From assembly GCA_002789675.1 (NCBI GenBank), contig PFTR01000108.1, positions 35,096-99,095 on the forward strand: a DNA stretch of 64,000 bases, written 5' to 3'. This document shows, in pieces, positions 46,998 to 57,663 of this stretch. Each line of letters starts with the position of its first letter. The stretch's first letter is position 1. Position numbers and translations under genes: made by a program. The notes under the pieces were generated by a model. That model saw only the letters and a list, made by a program, of their open reading frames with translations, was not told the origin of the DNA and searched no databases. The stretch is from Alphaproteobacteria bacterium CG_4_9_14_3_um_filter_47_13. GTDB lineage: Bacteria > Pseudomonadota > Alphaproteobacteria > Micavibrionales > Micavibrionaceae.

Positions 46998-48230
46998 TTA
47001 TTTTTCTGTTGCAGTGATCGAGACTGTTACGAACAAGGAATTTGCAACAAGTTTCGGGTCGTTCCACTCTCCTGTTCCCACACCGAAATCAAGGCGGTTA
47101 ATTGTAAAATCTCCCTGCATTTGCGCCTGTTTATCGCCATTTTCATCTTTGGAAATAATCAAAGAAAAAGGAAACTCAACGGGAAGGGAAACGCCATGCA
47201 GGGTGAGTTCGGAAAAAGCATTATAGTGGTTTTCTCCTGTCTTTTCGATTTTTGATGTAACAAATCGAGATTCTGGAAATGATTCGGCATCAAGCCAGGC
47301 GGGCATGACAATATACTGATCCCGTTCCTTGCTTCCTGTGGAAACACTGGCAATTTTAACACGAATATCAGCATGGGCAGTAACAAGATTTTCAGGATCA
47401 AAAACAATGTCACCATCAAATTCATAAAACGCCCCTTCAAAATCCTCTCCCTGTACCTGTGCCTTGAACGTGATCCGGCTTTGATCGGGAAGAATGATCC
47501 AGTGCGACGGGCTGGACGGAAGGAGAGTCTGGTCAGGATTTTGCAATACCGGCTGGCCTTCTGATTGATGGATTTCTTGTGGCTTATTTTCTATTTCAGA
47601 GAACTCTTTAAAAATAAGAAATGAGGTAATGCCGATAAAAACAATAAAAATGAAAAGAATAACAACAGCCCCCGCTTGAGAAAAAATATGCGGCAGCATC
47701 TTCGAAAGCGTGATATCCCGATCCATAAAATGATGCTTTAAAGCCCCGATTCCATGCAACCCAATCGCCGAAAACAGACAATAAGCCGTAATTTCATGTG
47801 TCTCTCTCATAAGATCAAAAAGAGCTTTATTTTTACCCGAAATAATATCCGGCATATCAAATAACCCAAAAAACGGACGGGGGAAATCTGCCGCTGCCGA
47901 CATAAGCAAGCCCGATAAAGGCATGCCAATCATTCCGATATAAAGCAGAATATGGACAAGTCTGGCGAGAATACGCTCCCATTTTTTATGGCTGGAAAGG
48001 GGGAGAGGCTGCTGATTGATGAAACGCCAGAGTAGACGCAGCAGAACAAGAAAAAAAATCAGTGTTCCAAAAGATTTATGCCACCAGTATAAATTCAGTT
48101 TCAAAGGGCTGAAATCCAGAGAAACCATATAGAATCCAAGGGGAATCAGACCAAAAATAATCAGGGCACAGAGCCAGTGAAACCCCCTGGCAGGCATTCC
48201 GTAACTTATGGAAGTATTTTTCCATGTCAT
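46998..48230 (-). CDS. Cytochrome b561 - YceI domain fusion protein
   Basis: N-terminal b561 (GFHWLCALIIFGLIPLGFYMV, WWHKSFG, HEITAYCLFSAIGLHGIGALKHH); C-terminal YceI (SRITFKAQVQGEDFEGAFYEFDGDIVFDPENL). Confidence 0.9.
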   Translation of the reverse strand: MTWKNTSISYGMPARGFHWLCALIIFGLIPLGFYMVSLDFSPLKLNLYWWHKSFGTLIFFLVLLRLLWRFINQQPLPLSSHKKWERILARLVHILLYIGMIGMPLSGLLMSAAADFPRPFFGLFDMPDIISGKNKALFDLMRETHEITAYCLFSAIGLHGIGALKHHFMDRDITLSKMLPHIFSQAGAVVILFIFIVFIGITSFLIFKEFSEIENKPQEIHQSEGQPVLQNPDQTLLPSSPSHWIILPDQSRITFKAQVQGEDFEGAFYEFDGDIVFDPENLVTAHADIRVKIASVSTGSKERDQYIVMPAWLDAESFPESRFVTSKIEKTGENHYNAFSELTLHGVSLPVEFPFSLIISKDENGDKQAQMQGDFTINRLDFGVGTGEWNDPKLVANSLFVTVSITATEK

Positions 48231-48243
48231 CTAAAAATCCGGA

Positions 48244-48858
48244 TTATTTGTTAACCGCACCTTCTGCGGCTTCCTCAAGGGGCGATCCTTCTACCTGAAT
48301 ACGGATTTCAACGTCCGAACCCATCATTGGCGTGCCGTAGGTCATACCCCATTGTGTTCGATCCAGATGCGCAACAGCAGAAAAACCGGCAACATGCTTG
48401 TTCGTCATCGGATGGATCGCGACTTTATTGAGTGTTGTCTGTAATGTGACCGGATGGGTTTGTCCCAGTAACGTCAGATCTCCTGTAATATCAGCGGTCT
48501 TGTCGCCTGTAATTTTGATGGAGGTGCTTTTGAAAGTCATGTCCGGAAACTTGCCGACATTGAAAAAATCTTCGTTTTTCAGATGTTCATCCCATTTTTC
48601 CATGTCCATATTAATGCTGGCGGTTTTAACTGTAACTTCAACCGATGAATTTTCCGGTTTCCCTTCGTCAAAAATAAAATAACCGTCAAAATCAAGGAAT
48701 TTTCCTTCTGATTTCGAAAAGCCGAGATGGTCGGCAAAAAAGATAATCTGGGTATGGGCTTTATCAAATTCATATCTTTTTGTATCAGCACGAGCCGATA
48801 TTGCGGCAGTTACAAAAATTATCAAGGATAATGCTAAGGTGGTAAGAAAACGGCTCAT
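48244..48858 (-). CDS. YceI family periplasmic protein
   Basis: Signal peptide; KRYEFDKAHTQIIFFADHLGFSKSEGKFLDFDGYFIFDEGKPENSSVEVTVKTASINM. Confidence 0.92.
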   Translation of the reverse strand: MSRFLTTLALSLIIFVTAAISARADTKRYEFDKAHTQIIFFADHLGFSKSEGKFLDFDGYFIFDEGKPENSSVEVTVKTASINMDMEKWDEHLKNEDFFNVGKFPDMTFKSTSIKITGDKTADITGDLTLLGQTHPVTLQTTLNKVAIHPMTNKHVAGFSAVAHLDRTQWGMTYGTPMMGSDVEIRIQVEGSPLEEAAEGAVNK

Positions 48859-48966
48859 GGGGGGAACTCCTTATATAATAGGCACTATAAATTAATAGGA
48901 CTAAAATATAGCTTTTACCCCCTTCCGGCAAGGCAGGGAGAGAAAATATTTTTTAACGCCCTGTTT

Positions 48967-50097
48967 TCAGGCCGTCCCACATGATTTTTGAATATTTTTC
49001 CCGCTATTAAACAGAGCCTCGGCCATCTCGTCTGCAGCGCGCCCGGAAGCAATGCCACATTTTTCGGTAATTGTAAAAATATCACCGATGGTCTGCCTTA
49101 TTTTTTCAACATGGGAAATCATGTTTTTATGTGTCAGATCATGACAAAACGGATTCTTCCCTAATTGTTGAAAATATTCATAGCCAACAGCAATAACGCC
49201 TCCGGCATTTATGACATAATCAGGAGTGTAGAGAATCCCTTTTTCCTGCAGGCGGTTATCATCTTCGGGTGTTGCAAGCTGATTATTCGCGGCGCCTGCG
49301 ATAATATCAAATGTCATTTGCGGAATTGTATTGACATTCAGCTGTGCTCCCAAAGCGCAAGGAGCAAAAATTTGTGCATCCGCACTAAAAATCTCGTCAA
49401 GTTCGAGAATATGAACTGTTCCGAATTGCTCTCGTGCCTTTTGCAACACCGCGCCCCGAACATCGGTAACAAATAATTCTGCTCCCTGTTCATCCAGCAA
49501 ACGGCATAATTCATAACCGACAGCGCCCAGACCCTGTACCGCGACTTTTAAACCGTTCATATCCTGACTGCCATATTTGCGCAGCAGAGCCGCCTTGATA
49601 CCACAGAACACACCATATGCCGTTACAGGAGAGGGATCCCCGCCAAGACATCCTTCTTCAGGTGTTAAACCCATGACATAGGGTGTCTTATGGCGTATTG
49701 TTTCCATGTCGCTGACGTTTGTCCCGCTATCCTCGGCAGTAATATAATCGCCATTCAGCGTATCAACGGCACTGCCCATCATTTCCATCAGCGCCGTTGT
49801 TTTCATTGTGGAGGGATCCCCGATAATAACACTTTTCCCGCCACCCAGAGGCAGGCCTGCCAGTGCATTTTTATAGGTCATGCCGCGTGAGAGCCGCAAC
49901 ACATCCCGAATGGCATCCTCTTCTGCTGCATAATTGTAGAAACGACACCCTCCCAACGCGGGGCCAAGATTAATATTATGAACGGCAATACAAGCTTTCA
50001 GCCCTGTGTCCTTATCTATAAAAAACCGGACAATATGATGACCATCATAGTCGGTAAATTGGCTTAGCTCTGTAGCGTCCAAATCATGATATTCCAT
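48967..50097 (-). CDS. Glu/Leu/Phe/Val dehydrogenase (leucine dehydrogenase-like)
   Basis: GPALGGCRFYNYAAEEDAIRDVLRLSRGMTYKNALAGLPLGGGKSVIIGDP; VAVQGLGAVGYELCRLL. Confidence 0.9.
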   Translation of the reverse strand: MEYHDLDATELSQFTDYDGHHIVRFFIDKDTGLKACIAVHNINLGPALGGCRFYNYAAEEDAIRDVLRLSRGMTYKNALAGLPLGGGKSVIIGDPSTMKTTALMEMMGSAVDTLNGDYITAEDSGTNVSDMETIRHKTPYVMGLTPEEGCLGGDPSPVTAYGVFCGIKAALLRKYGSQDMNGLKVAVQGLGAVGYELCRLLDEQGAELFVTDVRGAVLQKAREQFGTVHILELDEIFSADAQIFAPCALGAQLNVNTIPQMTFDIIAGAANNQLATPEDDNRLQEKGILYTPDYVINAGGVIAVGYEYFQQLGKNPFCHDLTHKNMISHVEKIRQTIGDIFTITEKCGIASGRAADEMAEALFNSGKNIQKSCGTA

Positions 50098-50293
50098 GGC
50101 TTTCCCCGTTTGTTATGTTTATCTTACCACTATAGAATATTACGGAGAAAAAGGCTTGCCGTGCTGCAGCAAAATATGAAATTTGTTTTTATATTATGAA
50201 TCAGCTTTTGTTTTTGTAATATTATTTTACAGAAATATAAAAATCTTTAATATTATTGTTCAAGAAAAAGAAAGGAAAAGGAGGCTCTGGTTA

Positions 50294-51688
50294 TCAGGAT
50301 ACTTTATGCCATTTGGCGCCTTGCGGTGTGTCCTCCACGACGATGTCCATAGAATCAAGTGTGGCACGAATTTCATCGGCGCGCGCAAAATCTTTATTCA
50401 TGCGCGCCGCCTGACGCTCCGCTATCAGCTTTGCAATCATCTCCCCGGCTTCTGGGGACACGTCTTCCTGAAAAGTGCTATCCCACTCTTCCTTATTATA
50501 TTGTAATATTCCGAAAAGTTTTGTAATGGCAACAAGCTCACCCTTAAGTTTTGCTTTTTGATCCCTCTTTTCTGCCTTTTTAAGATCGGTTATTACACGG
50601 GATAATTCGGCCAGTGCTTTGGGTGTATTCAGGTCATCACACAATGCTGCAAAAAATTCTGTTTCTTTCACATCACATTCCGCTATCTTGATATCTTCAA
50701 CTTCCCGCAGGGTTTTATACATTTTTTTAAAGGTCTGGTAGCATTGCGCCACTAAAGAATCAGACCAGTCAAGCGGCTGGCGGTAATGTGCTGTCAGCAG
50801 GGCAAAGCGAATAACTTCGCCATGAATCCCTTTTTCAATCAGATCATGAACCAGAACGACATTGCCGACTGATTTTGATATTTTCTCGTTCTTGACTGTG
50901 ACAAACCCGTTATGGACCCAATATTTTGCAAAAGACGTAATATCATCTTCATGATCGTGGGCGCAGCAGCTTTGCGCAATTTCATTTTCATGGTGCGGAA
51001 ATTTAAGATCCGCGCCGCCCCCATGAAGGTCAAACGGGAGTCCCAGGTGTCTTTCTGCCATTGCCGAACATTCAATATGCCAGCCCGGTCTTCCCCGTCC
51101 CCAGGGTGAGTCCCATCCGGGCTGGTCATCACTGCTTGGTTTCCAGAGGACGAAGTCAGCAGGATCCTTTTTATAAGGTGCAATTTCGACCCGTGACCCG
51201 GCGATCTGGTCATCTCTGCTACGGTGTGATAGCGCGCCGTATTGCGGGAAAGACGGCACATTGAACAGGACATGACCCTCCGCTTCATAAGCGTGTCCTT
51301 TGCGGATCAATGACCCGATCAATGACACCATATCGCCGATATGCTCCGTTGCTTTGGGCTGGATATCCGGCCTCTGGACACCCAATTTTGCAAGATCCTG
51401 ATTATAGATTGCCGCAAATTTTTCTGTCAGAGCCTCAATCGGTTCTTTGGTTTGCGCAGCTGCATTAATGATTTTATCATCAACATCCGTAATATTGGAA
51501 ACATAGGTTACGTGCGGATAAAGACATTTCATCACCCGAACCAGCAAATCAAAAACAACACCCATCCGGGCATTTCCAATATGGGCGTAGCTGTAAACCG
51601 TCGGGCCGCAGGCATAAAGGCGCACATGGGAGGGATCAAGGGGTATAAAATCCTCTTTTTTGCCGCTGAGCGTATTTGTAAGTTTGAG
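50294..51688 (-). CDS. cysS: Cysteinyl-tRNA synthetase (probable GTG start; the ORF track extends to 51712)
   Basis: VRLYACGPTVYSYAHIGNAR, GWHIECSAMAERHLG, HHENEIAQSC, KISKSVGN. Confidence 0.95.
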   Translation of the reverse strand, partial: LKLTNTLSGKKEDFIPLDPSHVRLYACGPTVYSYAHIGNARMGVVFDLLVRVMKCLYPHVTYVSNITDVDDKIINAAAQTKEPIEALTEKFAAIYNQDLAKLGVQRPDIQPKATEHIGDMVSLIGSLIRKGHAYEAEGHVLFNVPSFPQYGALSHRSRDDQIAGSRVEIAPYKKDPADFVLWKPSSDDQPGWDSPWGRGRPGWHIECSAMAERHLGLPFDLHGGGADLKFPHHENEIAQSCCAHDHEDDITSFAKYWVHNGFVTVKNEKISKSVGNVVLVHDLIEKGIHGEVIRFALLTAHYRQPLDWSDSLVAQCYQTFKKMYKTLREVEDIKIAECDVKETEFFAALCDDLNTPKALAELSRVITDLKKAEKRDQKAKLKGELVAITKLFGILQYNKEEWDSTFQEDVSPEAGEMIAKLIAERQAARMNKDFARADEIRATLDSMDIVVEDTPQGAKWHKVS

Positions 51689-51743
51689 CACGATGATACC
51701 TATTTCTTGCAATTTTTAACCAATCACCATAAAACACAAAATA

Positions 51744-52367
51744 ATGATGAAAAGCAAAATGATAAATCACAGACAGAAAAAACAGCAGGAGACAGAAGAG
51801 TCTCTCGCGCTTGAAGCTGTACGAACACTGATACGCTGGGGCGGGGATGATCCGGATCGCGCCGGACTGCAAGACACGCCCGCCCGCGTTCTTGCGTTTT
51901 ATAAAGATTTTTTTTCCGGTCGTGATATTGCCCCCGCCAATTATGCGGGTAGTCTTGCGCCGGATGTGACCTATGATGACTTGATTCTGATCCGTGATAT
52001 CAGGCTCGTGAGTTTCTGTGAACATCATATGCTCCCCGCCAGCGGGAGGGCTCATATTGCTTATATTCCCGATCAGAAAATTGCGGGACTGGGAAGTTTC
52101 GCTAAAATAGCCGCCTTTTGTTCCCGCCGTTTTACAACGCAGGAAGCAATCACCAATGATATTATAGAGATGATCCAGACAGCGTTTTCTCCGTGTGGTG
52201 TTGCTGTGATGGTATCGCTTTCACACGGGTGCATGACCCTTCGTGATCCGATGCAAAGCAGGAGCGTGACCCTGACAACAAAATTTTCCGGTATTTTCCA
52301 GAGTGAGCCGAGCAGACAGCAGCAGTTTTTAATGCTGGCAGAGCGTCCCTATGATAAAAAGGAATAG
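51744..52367 (+). CDS. folE: GTP cyclohydrolase I
   Basis: GLQDTPARVLAFYKDFFSG, SFCEHHMLPASGRAHIAYIPDQKIAGLGSFAKI. Confidence 0.95.
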   Translation: MMKSKMINHRQKKQQETEESLALEAVRTLIRWGGDDPDRAGLQDTPARVLAFYKDFFSGRDIAPANYAGSLAPDVTYDDLILIRDIRLVSFCEHHMLPASGRAHIAYIPDQKIAGLGSFAKIAAFCSRRFTTQEAITNDIIEMIQTAFSPCGVAVMVSLSHGCMTLRDPMQSRSVTLTTKFSGIFQSEPSRQQQFLMLAERPYDKKE

Positions 52368-52383
52368 AATAGGAGAAGGATAA

Positions 52384-53004
52384 ATGATGACTGCAGAACA
52401 TACGCTTTGTCAAAAAACAGATAAACCCGCCATCAGGGCACAAACTCCTTTGATCCTTGATAATGGCATTGAAACCAGAATTATAAGTTTTAAAAATCTG
52501 TGCGATGATAAAGAACATATCGCCCTTGTTTTTCCGAATGCTGATTTTCCAAAAGTACCCCTGGTGAGGCTGCACTCCGAATGTCTGACCGGCGATGTTT
52601 TTGGATCAGCACAATGTGATTGCGGTGACCAGCTTCATGAAGCCAAAACCAGAATGGGTGCCGAAGGGGGCATTTTGCTCTATCTACGACAGGAAGGGCG
52701 CGGTATCGGTCTTTATAATAAACTTGATGCCTATAAGGCACAGCATGATCTGGGGCTGGATACTTTTGCCGCCAATACCCATATCGGCTTTGCCGAAGAT
52801 ATGCGCAGTTTTACTGTGGCGGCAGAAATGTTGCAGGCTATGGGTGTCAGGACAATAAGATTACTGACCAATAATCCAGATAAGGTTGCGCAATTACAAA
52901 TGACAGGCATCGTGATCGAGCAGGTGATTCCGACAGGTTTTTTTGAAAAACTGTCAAACAGACGTTATTTGCAAACAAAGCGCGATAAAGGGCATCTTCT
53001 TTAG
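52384..53004 (+). CDS. ribA: GTP cyclohydrolase II
   Basis: PLVRLHSECLTGDVFGSAQCDCGDQL, GILLYLRQEGRGIGLYNKLDAY, LLTNNPDKVAQL. Confidence 0.95.
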   Translation: MMTAEHTLCQKTDKPAIRAQTPLILDNGIETRIISFKNLCDDKEHIALVFPNADFPKVPLVRLHSECLTGDVFGSAQCDCGDQLHEAKTRMGAEGGILLYLRQEGRGIGLYNKLDAYKAQHDLGLDTFAANTHIGFAEDMRSFTVAAEMLQAMGVRTIRLLTNNPDKVAQLQMTGIVIEQVIPTGFFEKLSNRRYLQTKRDKGHLL

Positions 53005-53061
53005 TCCTGTCTTTTGATTTAAAGGCTTGGCTTTTTTCTTTGTAATGCGTATGTCTTTATC

Positions 53062-55017
53062 ATGTGTGGAATAACAGGTTTTTTTGATCCGGAGCAGCGT
53101 CTGAACAAGCTTGAAATGCTGGGCATTGGCAAGCGGATGAGTGATTCCATTGCAAAACGCGGGCCGGATGACGAGGGACACTGGCAGGATCCTGATCTTG
53201 CTTTATTGCTCGGCCACAGGCGTCTGTCGATTATTGATTTATCAGCCGAGGGTCACCAGCCGATGGAATCGGCTTCGGGGCGTTATATTATTATTTATAA
53301 TGGGGAAGTTTATAATTTTCGGGAATTGGCGGTAGAGCTTGCCGTAGCGCCGCATACCTTCCGGGGGCGTTCGGACACGGAAATTATGCTGGCTGCTTTC
53401 GAAAAATGGGGTGTGAACCAGACATTACAAAAACTGGACGGCATGTTTGCCTTTGTTCTGTGGGACAGGGAAACCGGAATGCTGCACTTTATTCGTGACC
53501 GTCTGGGCAAGAAACCGCTTTATATCGGCTGGGCGGGAAAAACACTGGTTTTCGGATCGGAGCTGAAATCTCTTTGTGCCCATCCTGATTTCAAACCACA
53601 AATCAATAAACAGACTCTGACCCTTTATATGCGCTATGGCTATGTTCCCGCACCTCATTGCATTTATAATCAGGTCTGGCAAATTCCGGCAGGATGCAGA
53701 ATTTCTCTTGATTTGCGGAATCTTGAATCTGGCTCTGATCTAAACAGGATGATAGAGTCCTACTGGTATCATCCCCGTATTGTCGAGGAAGCGCAGCATC
53801 GCGCAAAGCCCCAAAATGCTGCGCAGGCAATTTCTGAATTTAAAGAGCTTTTGACATGGTCAGTGCAGCAAAGAATGGTTTCCGATGTTCCCCTTGGCGC
53901 ATTTTTATCAGGAGGAATCGACTCCAGCATTATTGTCGCATTGATGCAGCAAAATGCAGTGCAGCCGGTGAAAACATTTACGATCGGTTTTGAAGAGGCC
54001 GGTTTTAATGAAGCGGCTTACGCAAAAAAAGTGGCGCAGTATTTGGGAACAGAGCATCATGAGCTTTATTTAACCCCCCGCGATGCACAGGATGTCATTC
54101 CGCAATTACCGGATATCTTTGACGAACCCTTTGCCGATGTTTCCCAGATTCCGACATTGTTGCTTTCACGTTTTGCGCGGCAGCATGTAACGGTGGCACT
54201 TTCGGGTGATGGCGGAGATGAAATGCTCGGTGGTTATCAGCGTCATTATAGGGTGCCTGAACTCTGGAATAAGGTGGGCAGATTCCCGCTTCCTTTGCGC
54301 CGTATCATGGGACGCCTGATAACCGCCTTACCGGAGGAGCGCTGGGATCGTCTTGTCCCGCAGCAACCGCAATTTGGGGAACGTCTTTATAAAGTAGCCG
54401 AATTATTGCCATTGCAGGATCCGGAAGCCGTCTACCGTCATCTTGTGAGCCGCTTTACCGCGCCGCAGGATATTGTGAAGGGGGGAAGTGAACCAGTCAT
54501 TCCACTTACTGACCCGTCATGGCATCCTAAAGGATTGGGTTTTGCTGAACGCATGATGTATGGTGACGCGCTGTCTTATCTGCCCAATGATATTCTTGTA
54601 AAAGTCGACCGCGCCAGTATGGCGGCGTCACTGGAAGCGCGTGCGCCGCTTCTTGACCGGAAAATTTTTGAATATGTCTGGTCATTGCCGCTGGAGATGA
54701 AAATCAGGAAAAATATCAACGGGAACGGGATGGAAGGGAAATGGTTGCTACGACAGATATTGCAGCAATATCTGCCTGCAGATTTGTATGAGCGCCCCAA
54801 ACAGGGTTTTGCGATGCCGATCGGGACATGGCTGCGTGACCCTCTGCGGGACTGGGCAGAAGACTTGCTTGATCAGAAAAATCTCGAGCAGGCAGGGTAT
54901 CTTGATGCCGTGACAGTGCGTGCCCTCTGGAACGACCATTTGCAGGGCAAAGGCCGTCATGCCGACAAACTCTGGACAATCCTTATGTTTCAGAGCTGGC
55001 AGAAACGATGGATGTAA
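53062..55017 (+). CDS. asnB: Glutamine-hydrolysing asparagine synthetase
   Basis: MCGITGFFDP N-terminal nucleophile; KRGPDDEGHW; DVPLGAFLSGGIDSSIIVALM; RASMAASLEARAPLLDR. Confidence 0.94.
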   Translation: MCGITGFFDPEQRLNKLEMLGIGKRMSDSIAKRGPDDEGHWQDPDLALLLGHRRLSIIDLSAEGHQPMESASGRYIIIYNGEVYNFRELAVELAVAPHTFRGRSDTEIMLAAFEKWGVNQTLQKLDGMFAFVLWDRETGMLHFIRDRLGKKPLYIGWAGKTLVFGSELKSLCAHPDFKPQINKQTLTLYMRYGYVPAPHCIYNQVWQIPAGCRISLDLRNLESGSDLNRMIESYWYHPRIVEEAQHRAKPQNAAQAISEFKELLTWSVQQRMVSDVPLGAFLSGGIDSSIIVALMQQNAVQPVKTFTIGFEEAGFNEAAYAKKVAQYLGTEHHELYLTPRDAQDVIPQLPDIFDEPFADVSQIPTLLLSRFARQHVTVALSGDGGDEMLGGYQRHYRVPELWNKVGRFPLPLRRIMGRLITALPEERWDRLVPQQPQFGERLYKVAELLPLQDPEAVYRHLVSRFTAPQDIVKGGSEPVIPLTDPSWHPKGLGFAERMMYGDALSYLPNDILVKVDRASMAASLEARAPLLDRKIFEYVWSLPLEMKIRKNINGNGMEGKWLLRQILQQYLPADLYERPKQGFAMPIGTWLRDPLRDWAEDLLDQKNLEQAGYLDAVTVRALWNDHLQGKGRHADKLWTILMFQSWQKRWM

Positions 55018-55019
55018 TC

Positions 55020-57488
55020 TCACATTGTGGACGGCGAACCGGATTGTAAATGAGCCTGCTTTTCTGCCGGAACAATTAAAGATTTATCATGATGGATAAC
55101 TTCTGATTCCGGTGCCTTTAGATCTTTTCCGCCAATAAAGGCATTTTCAAGCACCTGATCAATCGTTTTGACAGGAATGATTTCAAGCGCATTTTTAACC
55201 TGCGCCGGAACATCATCCAGATTCCTTATATTCTGTTCGGGAATCAGGACAGTCTTGTAGCCCGATCGCGCCGCTGCAGAGAGCTTTTCCCGTAAGCCGC
55301 CAATCGGCGTTACTTTACCTGTCAAACGTATTTCACCGGTCATGGCAATATCCTTGCGGACAGGTTTTCCTGTTATAATAGAAAATAATGTGGTCAGCAT
55401 TCCGACACCTGCAGAAGGGCCATCTTTGGGAATCGCGCCTTCAGGAACATGAAGGTGAAGGGTCGAGCGCTCCAGTTTTGCAAGACTGTTCTGATAGCCC
55501 AGCTCTCCGGCTTTTTTCTTGGCAACGGTCAGTGCCACCCGCATGGATTCCTTCATGACATCGCCCAGATTTCCGGTTAGAATAATCGGAACATTTTCAC
55601 GGGGAAGAAGCACGGCTTCAATCGGCAGAGTCGCGCCGCCGATGTCTGTATAGGCAAGGCCAGTGACAACGCCGATCTGATCTTCTTCCTCGGCCAGATC
55701 ATGGGTGAATTTATATTTCCCGGCATATTTTTCAAGATTTTCTACGGTGATCGCAACGGTTTTACATGTTCCGTTGAGCGCGGTAACGGCATTGTCACAA
55801 AGTTTTCCGATTTCTCTTTCCAGCGTCCTGACGCCGGATTCTCCGGTATAATGATCAATAAGCTGATGCAGGGCCTCATCAGTGATAGAAAACTCTTTCT
55901 CGTCCAGCCCGTGCGCCTGCCTCTGTCCGGGAACCAGATGGCGTCTGGCGATTTCCATTTTTTCATCAGGGGTGTAGCTTTCCAGATGGATCATCTCCAT
56001 CCGGTCTTGAAGAGGGAGCGGGATTCCTGCCTGAACATTGGCCGTTGCAATAAACAGAACCCTGGAAAGGTCATAACCAACACCGAGATAATGATCCATA
56101 AAAGAATGATTCTGTGCCGGATCAAGAACCTCCAACAAGGCTGAAGCGGGGTCGCCCCTCGAGTCAGAAGAAAGTTTATCAATTTCATCCAGCAGGATCA
56201 CAGGGTTGCTTTCCCCGGTTTTTGCCAGTCCGCTTAGAAGTTTTCCCATTTGCGCGCCAATATAGGTGACACGGTGACCACGGATTTCCGCTTCATCTCT
56301 CACACCGCCCAGCGCCATCCGGAAAAGTTTTCGCCCCGTGGCTTCCGCGATGGATTTTCCAAGAGATGTTTTTCCGATACCCGGAGGGCCAACCAGACAA
56401 AGAATTTGCGGGGATACCGAATTTTCACTTTTCTGTTCCGCAAGTCTTTTCTGCACTGTCAGAGTCTTGATGATCTGTTCTTTGACCGTATCCATACCAT
56501 AATGATCCTGATCCAGAACTTTGCGGGCATGGGTAATATCATGATTAATCTTGCCGCATTTATTCCAGGGAAGCCCCAGAAGGGTATCCAGATAGGTTCG
56601 TATAATATCGGCCTGTGGGAATCCGGGTTCCATGGATTCAAGACGCGCAACCTCTTTTGATGCTTTTTCACGGGCTTCCGGAGAAAGATTTATTTGCGTA
56701 ATCCGTTCTTTATAGGCATCAATTTCATCGTTTGTTTTATCAAGTCCCAGCTCTTCCCGAATAATTTTCAACTCATTCTCGAGATAAAATTTTCTCTGGT
56801 CTTTTTCTATTCTGTCTTGGGCCTGTTCTTCTATATCCCGGTCCGTATTGCGGTTGTCGATTTCCCTGATGAGTAATGTTATAAGCTTTTCAAATCGCGC
56901 CGCCGGATCGGTTTCTTCCAGCAGATCCCGTTTTTCGGCAAAAGAAAGATCTTCCAGACAAGAAGCAATAAGAGAGCCTTGTGCCTCTAAATTTCCTTTT
57001 ACTTTCTCCAGAGAGGACAATAGATATTGCTCCTCCTCAATTCCTGCATTGATATAATCTTTGAATTTACGGCAGGCAACACGGACAAGGCCTGACATTT
57101 CCTTGCTATCCTTCCGCTGATCCGGAATTTCTTTAAATTCTGCGGCTAAAAATTTACCCTGTTTGAACTGGCGGACCTCTACGCGGGCGCCGCTGGAAAT
57201 ATCCAGTTCTATGCTCTTGTTATCTATATTCCTATAACCGAAAATATCGCAGAGAACACCGACAGAATATAAATTCCTGACAGGATCATCGCCCTTTGTC
57301 CCGTCCTTTTGCGTCAGAAGGATAAACTGTTTTCCCTGCTCCAGAGCCTCCGTCAGGGATTTGAGTACCTGCGCATTGGAAACGGGGACGGTTTTATCAG
57401 TATATGGAAAGACTATGTCATTTTCTATTGTAATAACAGGCAAAAATGAGGGTGTCCCTGCCAATTTCTTTTTACTATTATCAGCCAT
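55020..57488 (-). CDS. lon: ATP-dependent protease Lon
   Basis: LCLVGPPGIGKTSLGKSIA, RDEAEIRGHRVTYIGAQMG, catalytic PKDGPSAGVGM and TGEIRLTGKVTPIGGLREKLSAA. Confidence 0.97.
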   Translation of the reverse strand: MADNSKKKLAGTPSFLPVITIENDIVFPYTDKTVPVSNAQVLKSLTEALEQGKQFILLTQKDGTKGDDPVRNLYSVGVLCDIFGYRNIDNKSIELDISSGARVEVRQFKQGKFLAAEFKEIPDQRKDSKEMSGLVRVACRKFKDYINAGIEEEQYLLSSLEKVKGNLEAQGSLIASCLEDLSFAEKRDLLEETDPAARFEKLITLLIREIDNRNTDRDIEEQAQDRIEKDQRKFYLENELKIIREELGLDKTNDEIDAYKERITQINLSPEAREKASKEVARLESMEPGFPQADIIRTYLDTLLGLPWNKCGKINHDITHARKVLDQDHYGMDTVKEQIIKTLTVQKRLAEQKSENSVSPQILCLVGPPGIGKTSLGKSIAEATGRKLFRMALGGVRDEAEIRGHRVTYIGAQMGKLLSGLAKTGESNPVILLDEIDKLSSDSRGDPASALLEVLDPAQNHSFMDHYLGVGYDLSRVLFIATANVQAGIPLPLQDRMEMIHLESYTPDEKMEIARRHLVPGQRQAHGLDEKEFSITDEALHQLIDHYTGESGVRTLEREIGKLCDNAVTALNGTCKTVAITVENLEKYAGKYKFTHDLAEEEDQIGVVTGLAYTDIGGATLPIEAVLLPRENVPIILTGNLGDVMKESMRVALTVAKKKAGELGYQNSLAKLERSTLHLHVPEGAIPKDGPSAGVGMLTTLFSIITGKPVRKDIAMTGEIRLTGKVTPIGGLREKLSAAARSGYKTVLIPEQNIRNLDDVPAQVKNALEIIPVKTIDQVLENAFIGGKDLKAPESEVIHHDKSLIVPAEKQAHLQSGSPSTM

Positions 57489-57663
57489 ATTCTATATCTC
57501 TGGGTTTGATTTTATAAGTTTATTCTAATATCCGAACTATTTCCTGGGATATGAATAATAACTTTGCCCTATAAAAACCACGATTTACATATTTTTGTCA
57601 AGTTATTCTCTGTAAATCAGAAATATTTTTATAACGAAAAAAGATACGGAGCAGACTATAAGA

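Noticed and set aside
57489-57660. Possible promoter upstream of lon (minus-strand CTTGACA ... TTTTAT)
   Set aside because: -35-like match is good but the spacer (about 18-19 nt) and -10 are weak; not enough to call sigma-32 or sigma-70.
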